Below are positions 8,648 through 17,393 of a DNA stretch of 64,000 nt, in pieces. The notes under the pieces were generated by a model, which saw only the letters and a list, made by a program, of their open reading frames with translations, was not told the origin of the DNA and did not search any database. The translations under genes and the position numbers were made by a program. Position 1 is the first letter of the stretch, and each line of letters begins with the position of its first letter. The stretch covers positions 1-64,000 of the forward strand of contig JABLUY010000201.1 in assembly GCA_013306675.1 (NCBI GenBank), read 5' to 3'. The DNA comes from Thraustochytrium sp. TN22 (Eukaryota > Sar > Bigyra > Thraustochytrida > Thraustochytriidae).

Positions 8648-11600
8648 TCATGGCTTTGCAGCGCTTCGCGGCGGGAAGCGAGCACGCACGTGGAGCATCG
8701 CGAGCACGACGCCGGGCTGGCGGATGCTGGTGAGCGGTACAGAAAAGGGCTCAGGGCGCGGCGCGGCAGCGTCAACGAGCGCCAGGGACCCTAGCGCCAA
8801 GGTGGCGTCGTCAACCTCTGCCTCGCTCGGAGACGCGTCGCCGGCGTTGGACAAGCCGAGGCGAAAGTGCAGCTCGCGCGGTCCGTGGAGCGCCTGAAGC
8901 GCCCCGGCCAAGGGCGCCTGCATGAACGTTAGGGTCTCGTCCAGATGGATGCGGGGCGCATGCTCCAGGCCTGCGCCAGCTTGTGGAGGCAGGCTTGCAA
9001 TCGGGCCCGTCTCCAGGAACTGCACGTCAACGCGAACTTGCGTGCGCGGCCCGGAGGGTCCCGCCAGCTCACCCACCAAGGCGGCTTTGATATCGAGCGC
9101 CTCCAGCGTCAAAATCACTGCGTCCGCCTCCAGCGCGCGGCGTGGCAGCCCAAAGAACCACGCCTCCGCGTCGTCAACGGACTCGTCCGCGCCCAGGCCG
9201 CTGCGAGGCGACGCTGATGTGGCGGAGCCACCGCCGGGAGTCCCGCCCACGCGCAGCTCCGCCGACACCTCGTCCAGCTGCTCCTCAAACTGCGCCGTTC
9301 CTAGCAGCATTGGCGACTGTAGCGAGTCCGCCGATACCAGAGATGGCCGCCCTGTGCTCACCAGGCCCTCCTCGTCCGAGACACCTCCCACAATCACCAC
9401 TTCGCCCGAGAGTTCCTCGCCGTGGTCCGACGCGGCCAACTCCTGCGAATCTGGGCTCAGTATCGAGTACAACGGCCGCGCTGCGTCGTGTGAATCGTCG
9501 CTCCGCGGGCTCAGCAGCGAATGCAGCGGCCGCCGCACAGCCTCATCTTCTGAGGTCTCCGCGCCGTCCGCCTCCGCGTCCTTGCTCGCGCTCACGCTCA
9601 TGTCCAGGCTCGGCGCCCCGAGCGGGGACGCAGCGTCCAGCGTCGTTGTTGGGCTCAGTTGCACGCCCGCGCCTCCTCCCCCTCCACCACCACCACCTCC
9701 TCCTCCTCCTCCTCCTCCTCCTCCTTCGCCGCCGCCGCTGCTGTTGCTGTCGTGACTGCCGCTGCTACGACTGCTGCTTCTGCTCTTGGCCCCGCCCCCA
9801 GACCGCGGCTCCGCCCTGCCCTCGCCCTTGGGGTCTTCGGTTGTGCCCTTTGGCTTCGCCGGCTTGAACTCTGGCACGGTCGTCTCGCTCGCTGCCCGCT
9901 GTGAAGCAGCCGCGGCCTCAGGGTACATGTCGAGCAAGGCGTTCAAGTCCCACTCCGCTCGACTTGGGGCGCGCCCTGACTGATCGTCTCCCTCCCCCTC
10001 CTCCAGATTCAGGTCCAGGTCCCTGGATGCCAGCGACGAGCTCTCATCATGCTTGCCCTCCACGAACTCCCCATCCAGACTGTCTTGCTTGCCCTCAGAC
10101 TCGTTGTCCGCATTCGTATCACCATCGGCGTCTCTATCGGAGCCGGGCTCTGCCCCGCGGTTCTCGCCTGAGCCATGATCAAGCTCGCCGCCGCCGGAGC
10201 CGGAGTCAGACCCCTCGCCAGAGCTGGGATCAGACTCCCTGTCCTCGCCAGACCCTCCGCTGCGCAGTGATGATGTGTCGTCCTTGCCTTCCTCAGCGCG
10301 TGCGCTTCTTGTTGACTCGAGACGGCCACTGGTGGACTCTGGGCGCGCGCTGTTGCTGTTCCACTCGGCGCCTTCGTGATGACCAAAGACCGACGAGTCG
10401 CCCACCTTGCCTTCGCCTGGCAGTGCGAGCCAATCAGCGTCCTCCTCCTCCTCGTCCTCCTCCTCCTCCTCTTCCATTCCGATGCTGGCCCGTACGTCGC
10501 CCACAAGGACGGTGTCCTCATCGTCCTCATCGTCCTCGTCTTCAGATGGCTGCGCTCCTTCCGTCGTGTATTCCTGCTGCTCTCCTGCCGCGATCTTGCT
10601 TTCCCCGTCCCCGAGGCGCTCGGCGAGGCTGCTCGCATCATCATCCACCGACCGAGACAGGGTTAGCCTGTCTCCAAGCTGATGCTCATCCGCCTGCTTG
10701 TTTTCATCATGCGACGCATCCTGGACGCTAACCTGCGACGCATCCTGTTCTTGCTGCAAATCGTCAAAGGGTGCCTCCTCCTGGGTTTTGTCGTTGTCGC
10801 TGTCTCTGTCGTCTTGGACGCTGGCGTGGAGATCGTCGGCGTCGTCTTGATCATCATCGCGGTCCCGTTGTTCCTGCTCTTGCACCTGCGGCTGTTGCTG
10901 CGATTGCCGCGCACCCTTTTCTTCTTGCGCGCCTCCCTTTCCGACGTTGACGATCTCTCCAGCTTCGCCGTGTTCTCCAGCTTCCTCACTTCTTTCAGCC
11001 TCTTCTTCGTCTTCTTTCCTGCCTTCGCCCTCGTCCTGCGCGCGGAGAACTTCAAAGGGCCTGAGCTGCTCCGGTTCGTCACGAAGTTTCTCTTCGCCAT
11101 CGCTCCAGGCGCCACTTCGTGCCAGGTAAGAGTCGTTTTCGTCGATGCGAACGACGTCCTCGGAGTCATCGTCCGAGTCTACCACGGCCGGCGGCCGTGG
11201 CATGTCGCGTCTGCGCTCCATCTCGTGCCGCGGAGGAAGAGCGCGGGCCTCAGGATGCCTCGCCTCTCTCTCGTGTACGTCGTCACGTACGGTGTTGCCC
11301 GCAGACTGCAGCCTCACCAGCTCGGCCTCAGCGACCGCAAGCTTCTCACGAAGCGTGCTGGCCTCACCTGCCTCGCGCCGGAAGCTAGTCAGACGGCGCT
11401 CCATGTCCTGCATCATGTGCCAACTGGAGGCAAGCTCGCGCGCTGTTGCGTCCTCCTCTGCCTCGACCGGCTCGTCCTGCTCCACTTGCATCGTGGCTCC
11501 GTGCCGCTGCTCTCGCTGTTGTTGCTGCCCTGACTTCTTCTTCTTCTTGTTGTTCTTGTTGTTGTTCTTGTTGTTGTTGTCCTTGAGGACAACCACGCTG

Positions 11601-12197
11601 CCATCAGGCTGCACCGTGATGCGGCCAGCAATATCGGGCCTGAGTACCTTCAAGGTGGTGTCGTACTGGGCGATGAGATCGTCCAGGCGAGCGAGCTCCT
11701 TGCGGAGCGCTCGCTTGCGGCGCTTGCGCTCCACGAAGCGGGCGTGCGCCTCGTCGAGCTGTTCGAGCCCAAGGTCAACATGCTCTTGAATACCCTCAAC
11801 ACGATGGGCGAGCACGTCTTGGCAATGTGATAGGTACTGCGCGGTGAACTGTGCCACGTGAAAGGCCTTGAGCACGCGCGGGTCCTCACTGAGCGTCTCG
11901 GCATCTTCTCGACGCAAGCCGTCAGCCTCTCCAGATTCTACAAGAACACGGGGGCACGTTTGCTCGCTTGCTCGCTTGCTCGCTTGCTCGCTTGCTCGCT
12001 TGCTTGTTTGTCCTGGCTCACTCACCTTCGTCGTCCAAACTGCCGTATAGCACTGTGCCCAGCGTGCGCGCGAGCGCCTTGTGCGCGGCCGTCTGCGAGC
12101 GCGCCTCCTCCACGTCGCGCAGGTCCGTGTCCTGGAGCGCGAGCCAGTCCACGCGCCTGTGCGGCGCCACGAACGCAAAGTCCGCGCCGGGCTCCAT
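8648..12197 (-). CDS. DZIP1-like ciliary protein with C2-like C-terminus (two exons)
   Basis: Exon 1 is 12197-12026 (57 codons plus one base) and exon 2 is 11937-8648, giving 1153 aa. The intron has GTGAGT and TAG ends and joins in phase 1. Exon 1 encodes FAFVAPHRRVDWLALQDTDL, which matches the opening of the DZIP1 N-terminal domain (F-x-F-x-P-R-R-x-R-x-D-W). Exon 2 continues it with VAQFTAQYLSHCQDVLAHRV and a coiled coil. DZIP1 acts at the basal body and transition zone in ciliogenesis. The usual C2H2 zinc finger after the coiled coil is not visible. The middle is long, acidic and low-complexity (Glu/Asp, Ser, a poly-Gly run of about 19), with an RPLxSxLSP motif occurring twice. The last 175 residues look like a beta-rich C2-type domain (VILTLEALDIKAALVGEL), my weakest assignment. 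Confidence 0.72.
11938..12025 (-). other. Spliceosomal intron (88 bp) of the DZIP1-like gene
   Basis: Reading on the minus strand, the donor GTGAGT is at 12025-12020 and the acceptor ends TTCTTGTAG at 11938. Removing it joins two halves of one DZIP1-type domain in frame. Without splicing, exon 1 meets a stop just after the donor. Much of the interior is an octamer repeat (see 11961-12000). Confidence 0.85.
11961..12000. repeat. (TGCTCGCT)5 octamer repeat inside an intron
   Basis: Five perfect 8-bp units, followed by a degenerate sixth, fill about half of the 88-bp intron. Confidence 0.95.
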
Positions 12198-12541
12198 CCC
12201 CGCGACCGCGACCGCGACCGCGACCGCCGGCGCGCAGGTCGAGAGGACAGCGAGAGGGACGGGTTTGCCTTTGATTGCATGCCATGCATTGACAGTGAGA
12301 CAGAGAATGGGACGCGGTGACTAGTCACGCCCACCTGACTCAGCGGCTGCGTGCCGTTGGGCCTCTTCTTGGCCGATTAGGCCGGGGCCCACCGCATCGC
12401 GCTCGGAATTCGAATTCAAAATTGTTTGTTTTCCTACGACAGCCAGAGCTCGAGCGCGCCCCCCGACGCCCATCCTGAAGCTCGGGCTCCGGCTCGGGCT
12501 CGAGCGCGGGCTCGGGCACGGGCTCGCGAGCGCGGGGCAGC
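12198..12541. promoter_or_regulatory. Divergent promoter region, DZIP1-like / K+ channel
   Basis: 344 bp between the two start codons. It contains CGACCG(CGACCG)n repeats at about 12203-12230, directly beside the DZIP1-like start, and a perfect 12-bp palindrome GAATTCGAATTC at 12406-12417 inside an A/T-rich island (to about 12430), roughly 125 bp before the channel start. That island contrasts with the surrounding GC-rich DNA. Confidence 0.6.
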
Positions 12542-15500
12542 ATGCCGGGCCGGCCCCGCTGGCGAAGGCGCAGCCTATTTCCACTCGTTGGGCCCGCCTT
12601 CGTCGTCCTGGGCGCGCTGAGCGGCGAAGCGGTGAACTTGTACGGCGCCGCGTGCGACGCAGCCTCGGGAAGCACGCTGGCGGCGGAATGCGCGTGCGAG
12701 AGCCTGCAGGCGAGAGACGCGGCGATGACGCCGGTCGTGCTGGATGGTTTGAGCATGACGACCGAGCAGGAATGGCCGTCACCTTTCTTTGGGCAGGAAG
12801 AGCGCATACGCCTGGTGGATGAGTATCTCTACGCGCGCAACGAGTCCGGAGCTGATGAAGACAGTATCGTGGAGATCCACATGGAGGGATACGCCAAGAA
12901 GAACTTCCTGCACTCGTACGAGATCATTCGAGATCAGGAGGGCCCGTGGCCAGGCGGCACCTACCACAGCCGGCTGGCACTGGCTTACGCGTATCTGGAC
13001 GTGCCAGAGCTGCACATGACGCGGTGGTACAATGTGTGGGAGTCGGTCGAGAGCTTCGCTGTGGATGCGGGGGCCATTGCCGGCGATCCGACGCACCGCG
13101 GCGTGGTGATGCTGCTGCAGGAGCGACACGACGCCAACAAGCAGCGTCTCGTGCATCTGCGCGGCAACGAGTCCAAGGTCAACTTCGACACGGTGCCTAG
13201 GGCGGGCGCCTTCCTCAAGACGATGTTAAATGAGACGAACGTGGATACCGTCCTGTCCATGCCGAGTGTCGCGGGCCGCTACATTGCGTATACGGAGAGG
13301 CACCGTGGCGCGTCCAAGACACACAGCATGCTGCACGACCTGGATACCGCGTACACGACCGCATTAGGCGGCGATCACCCGGAGTCTTTAGCAAAGTGGA
13401 GCGTGCTGGCGCGCGTGTCACGGCTAGGACGTGAGGCCGAGGATACTTATGTGGTAGTTTATGTCGAGACCGACGACTTCGCGCACACGGACACGATGGC
13501 AGTCCCACTCAATGCGGCGTTCGCATTGCACCTTAAGATGCTGCCTGAACAGCACCAGTACGAGCTGGACGCATCCTCATTCGCGTCCGATCAAGATGCG
13601 CTGTACCTGTGGAACCTGCAGCTCACCACGACGCGGCTCTTCCTGCAGACGTGCTCCTCGGCAACGCTGGAAAACAACACGAGGTGCGCTCTATGGGTAT
13701 GCTCACCTCAAGCCGGCTGCCCGTCGCTGCGAAAGCTGGAGGAGTCCGAGGCGGGCGTGCTCGTTCGCATGCACGCGGCCTCAGACGAGAGCGTGGTCTA
13801 CTTTTTGGACCAGAATTTGCGCGTGATGGTGGACGCGCGCGTGACGACTGCATACGGAAGCCTGACCGCGCTCGGGTGCCAGCTGTCGGAACAGACCACC
13901 GCCAGCCTGGTGGCGGTCTCGATCTACCGAGACATGCTCGCCTTGGTGGATGTGAACGGAACGATCTCGCTGCTGGACCTTGACAAGGACAACGACGAGG
14001 TGCCGGACCCGTATGATGTCTTTCCGTATGACGGCATCGAGGCATTTGACGACGATAACGATGGGATCGGCAACCACCACGACATTGTGGACATGTCGGC
14101 CTTTGCCTGCGCATCGTCGGCGCACGCCAGAGCGTGCGCGAGCGACAACGTGGTGCTCTACGCGCTCTTTGTCGTGGGGTTCTCTGCCGTCTTTGCGGTT
14201 GCCTTTCGCGCGTCATCGCTCATGTGGGCGCGTTGGTCAACCGTCTCGCAGGCAATCCACTATGAGGTCTTCGTGCGATACCAGGATGAGCTGCTTGCGG
14301 CGCAGGAGGCAGAAGCGAGCAAGGCGGCGGAGAAGGCCAAGCAACAGGCCAAGCAACAGGCTGCCGGCGTGAGCAAGATAACCACGCGGGGCGCGACGCG
14401 GGCACACATCGAGCGACCCAGCACCGGGGGGTCCGCAGAGGCCCCGGCAACGCAGCCGTTGTCGTTGCTGGCGACGCGCGCCAACCTGAATCGCGGCTCG
14501 AGCCTGAATAACAAGCAGCGCGAGATTCTGTCCAACTACCGGCGCCGCAGCAGCATGCTGGAGCTGAAGAATCTCGCAAGTGAACTGCTGCGCAACCAGG
14601 AGGAAATTGAGATGCTCATGCCTCTGTACATGCAAAAGTGCTCGGCGCTCGTAGAGGAGATCGTGCGCGTGAGGCATTACCGCACAAATCTAGCGCTGAC
14701 CGTGCTACGGGCCATGGGTGATTTGCTCTCGGTGGTGAGCGTGGTGCTCGGCTTCTGCATAATCTCCTATGATCTGGTCATGGAGCTCGACGCAAGGTCG
14801 CTGCGCCTGCTGCGGCGTCTGCACTGGCTGGACTGGTGGGTATCCGCGAGCTTCATAGCGCGGCTATTGTTACAACACGCGCGACCCGAGGTGGCGCGCC
14901 GGCGCTCGACCCGGCTCCTCTACTACGTCGAGGTACTGGCGGTGATCACGGTGCCGCCAGGCGTGACAGAGTACATGTCGATCTTCTACATGTTGGCGCA
15001 AATTCTGCGTCTATTGCTCGTCTTCCGTGTTATCCGCGCGTATCACCGCGCCTTCATGGAACGCAAACTGGTGCACCTGATGATCAACTCGCCCGACATC
15101 TTCTTGACGGCGCTCATCATTCTGCTGCTCATCTCGTGCGCAGCGGCGATTGCGCAGTTCGAGGCGACCGCAGACCCGACCGGCCTCGCAAACTTTGACA
15201 TTTCTCTCTGGTTTTCGGCCGTCACTGTGACAACAGTAGGCTACGGCGATTACGCGCCGCTGACGAAGGCGGGGCGGTCGCTGAGCATCTTCATGATGTT
15301 TTTTGGCGTGGGCCTGGTCGGTACCATCTCCGGGTCGATCGCCACGGCGCTGCAGACGGTGGGTTCGACGGAAGAAAAGGTAAAGCAGCTGAAGGCGGAC
15401 AATCGCGTGCGATATGAGCAGTACAAAGACGTGCTCGACTCAAGCTCTCTCGCGTTCAATCCGGTGCTCATGACGATAGGATCCATCGTGCTGCATGGCG

Positions 15501-17221
15501 ACCTGCGCGACCGCGCCATGCTGGCGCTGCAAAAGGCGGCGACGGTGCCAAGCACGCCCATGAGCCTGCCGATCGGACCGCGGTCTACGCATGCGGCGTG
15601 GAACGAGTCCATGCTCCGGCGTCACGTCTCGTCGACTGCGTCCAGCGCGTCCAATGCAACGAGTTCCACAACCGCAAGCGCGTCAAATGGGGCCTCGCGC
15701 ACGGCGCTGCGGCCGACCTTTCCGATCGCGTTGGGTGTGGCGGAGCTCGTCGCCACGGACAAGACATGGAAGTACGAGTCTTCCCTGGGAAAGAGCGCGT
15801 CCCACGTGCCACCGCGGCGCATTCTCGCCGCACAGCAGCGCTTCCGAACGCACATTGCGGACCGCGGTGGCGGATGCCCGCCCAAGGTGCGCATCTTGCT
15901 CATTCTGCAGTCCTTCCATCTCGACACGTACCGCCATTTGCCGAACTTCGCAGAGTTCACCAACAGCCTGCACCGCATCATTTGCGAGACGCCCAAGCAG
16001 AACTCCTCCGTGCTTGAACGCGCATTTTCGCTCTCGCAGGACGTCAAGATGCAGTCTGCCAAGGCCAAACGCAGAACAAGCGGCGCACCGCCCCTGCCGA
16101 GCCTTGAGCGCTACCGCATCGACGACCCACTCGATGACAAGCTCGAGCGCATGGAGAACCTCCTAGCTACCCCGCAGTATCGCCTACTGCAACGCGTTGA
16201 CTTTGCGCTCCTCCTCGGCGAGCTCACGCAAGTAGTCCTCGAGTACGAACGCCTCGAGATGATCCAGTGGGCCTATCAGAACTTGCGCCCGAAGAAGCGT
16301 ATTACTCTGCCCACCGCGCATCACGTGTCTGAAGAGCAGTACGCGGAGATCAAAACCTTCATCGCGAACATGCCGGAGGACGATCGCCAGCTCACTCCCG
16401 GCGAGTTTGTCACTTTTTTGGAGAAGGCTGCTGGCATCATTCCCTCCACGGGACCTTCCAGGTCGAATGCGTCCGGAGGAACTTTTGCGGAGCGCATCCG
16501 TCGCGCTGTCGAGCGTGCCAACACGCAGGATCGTCTGCAAACCGCATCCGGTGCGGGAAGCGTTGGTGTGTCGCGCACAGAGCGCCGGCGTTCCTTCCTC
16601 GGTCGCGTCTTTTTGTCTTCCCTTCGTCCAGGGGGCGGCCATGGTGCCAAGGCTACAGGTGCCGTTGCTCCTGCTCCCGACGGGTTTCAGCTCAATGCAT
16701 CGCCCATGGCACGCATCCTCCGTGCGCGGGCACAGCAACAAAACCAGGACAACGAAGACATGGTCGAGGAGCAGCAAAAGGAGAAGCAAGAGAAGGCGCA
16801 CCAGGAGGAGGAGGAGGAGGAGGAGGTGCACCAGGAGAAGGAGGATTCGGAACAGGAGGAAATGGAAAAAGCGGGAACGGAAACTGAGGAAGAGAACGAT
16901 GATGGAAGCGAGGCGGCCGGAGTGGAGATGAGAGCAAGCGAGACGCTCAAGATAACTCGTCAATCCATCGTCATGGCTGACGAGATTCGTGCCATGCCGC
17001 GAATGCTCGCGGACGCCGAGTTGGGCGAGAGCGCATTTACGATGGCTCTCATGGCTGCGCAGAAGCGTGCAGCAGCACCGGACGACGCTGTGGTTGCTGC
17101 GAGCCACGAGCACGAGGAGCGCGACCAGGAGTTGCTGGTGGAGGATGACAGGCGAGACGATCAGCAAGACCTCGAGCATAAGGAAAGCGGGCTGGCGGAG
17201 AAGGAAGACAGGTGGGAATAA
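12542..17221 (+). CDS. Six-TM potassium channel with large N-terminal ectodomain and TSP3-like Ca-binding motifs
   Basis: A 1559-aa single frame. It opens with a basic-hydrophobic signal-like segment (about 8-30) and a roughly 500-residue ectodomain of repeating beta-strand-like blocks, which may form a beta-propeller. At about 478-515 are acidic motifs DLDKDNDEVPDPYD and DDDNDGIGNHHD, resembling thrombospondin type 3 calcium-binding repeats. A transmembrane helix follows at about 535-558, then a basic/coiled cytosolic linker, then S1 (about 717-745) to S6. S4 runs from about 820 with Arg at 823, 829, 832 and 836. The selectivity filter is TVGYGD (898-903), typical of K+ channels. The C-terminal tail is long, with Glu/Gln-rich coiled coil near 1395-1450. 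Signal peptide, outside domain and extra helix leave S1 starting in the cytosol, so topology agrees with a normal voltage-gated K+ channel. Confidence 0.88.
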   Translation: MPGRPRWRRRSLFPLVGPAFVVLGALSGEAVNLYGAACDAASGSTLAAECACESLQARDAAMTPVVLDGLSMTTEQEWPSPFFGQEERIRLVDEYLYARNESGADEDSIVEIHMEGYAKKNFLHSYEIIRDQEGPWPGGTYHSRLALAYAYLDVPELHMTRWYNVWESVESFAVDAGAIAGDPTHRGVVMLLQERHDANKQRLVHLRGNESKVNFDTVPRAGAFLKTMLNETNVDTVLSMPSVAGRYIAYTERHRGASKTHSMLHDLDTAYTTALGGDHPESLAKWSVLARVSRLGREAEDTYVVVYVETDDFAHTDTMAVPLNAAFALHLKMLPEQHQYELDASSFASDQDALYLWNLQLTTTRLFLQTCSSATLENNTRCALWVCSPQAGCPSLRKLEESEAGVLVRMHAASDESVVYFLDQNLRVMVDARVTTAYGSLTALGCQLSEQTTASLVAVSIYRDMLALVDVNGTISLLDLDKDNDEVPDPYDVFPYDGIEAFDDDNDGIGNHHDIVDMSAFACASSAHARACASDNVVLYALFVVGFSAVFAVAFRASSLMWARWSTVSQAIHYEVFVRYQDELLAAQEAEASKAAEKAKQQAKQQAAGVSKITTRGATRAHIERPSTGGSAEAPATQPLSLLATRANLNRGSSLNNKQREILSNYRRRSSMLELKNLASELLRNQEEIEMLMPLYMQKCSALVEEIVRVRHYRTNLALTVLRAMGDLLSVVSVVLGFCIISYDLVMELDARSLRLLRRLHWLDWWVSASFIARLLLQHARPEVARRRSTRLLYYVEVLAVITVPPGVTEYMSIFYMLAQILRLLLVFRVIRAYHRAFMERKLVHLMINSPDIFLTALIILLLISCAAAIAQFEATADPTGLANFDISLWFSAVTVTTVGYGDYAPLTKAGRSLSIFMMFFGVGLVGTISGSIATALQTVGSTEEKVKQLKADNRVRYEQYKDVLDSSSLAFNPVLMTIGSIVLHGDLRDRAMLALQKAATVPSTPMSLPIGPRSTHAAWNESMLRRHVSSTASSASNATSSTTASASNGASRTALRPTFPIALGVAELVATDKTWKYESSLGKSASHVPPRRILAAQQRFRTHIADRGGGCPPKVRILLILQSFHLDTYRHLPNFAEFTNSLHRIICETPKQNSSVLERAFSLSQDVKMQSAKAKRRTSGAPPLPSLERYRIDDPLDDKLERMENLLATPQYRLLQRVDFALLLGELTQVVLEYERLEMIQWAYQNLRPKKRITLPTAHHVSEEQYAEIKTFIANMPEDDRQLTPGEFVTFLEKAAGIIPSTGPSRSNASGGTFAERIRRAVERANTQDRLQTASGAGSVGVSRTERRRSFLGRVFLSSLRPGGGHGAKATGAVAPAPDGFQLNASPMARILRARAQQQNQDNEDMVEEQQKEKQEKAHQEEEEEEEVHQEKEDSEQEEMEKAGTETEEENDDGSEAAGVEMRASETLKITRQSIVMADEIRAMPRMLADAELGESAFTMALMAAQKRAAAPDDAVVAASHEHEERDQELLVEDDRRDDQQDLEHKESGLAEKEDRWE

Positions 17222-17393
17222 CAATGATGTCCTTTTTACATCATCATGTTGATCGGGCGTGCGTGAATGCCTCCATGCACGCACGCAAAAGGGGCACACG
17301 CATCCAATCAACCTTTCACGGTTTTGACTTGTCCGTGTGGATGCGTGGGTAGTGGTGATTCAAGCCGCGGGCGTAGGTAGAGACGAGACGAAG

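Noticed and set aside
12022-12334. Start of the DZIP1-like gene at 12334 with an unspliced Arg/Ser-rich N-terminus
   Set aside because: A different frame in the same DNA encodes the DZIP1 opening block and joins exon 2 through GTGAGT/TAG splice sites.
308-17311. Long open frames antisense to genes, for example 1260-2657 (+) over the kinase and 16184-17311 (-) over the channel tail
   Set aside because: GC-rich codon usage leaves antisense frames open by chance. Their translations show no domains and mirror low-complexity parts of the real genes.
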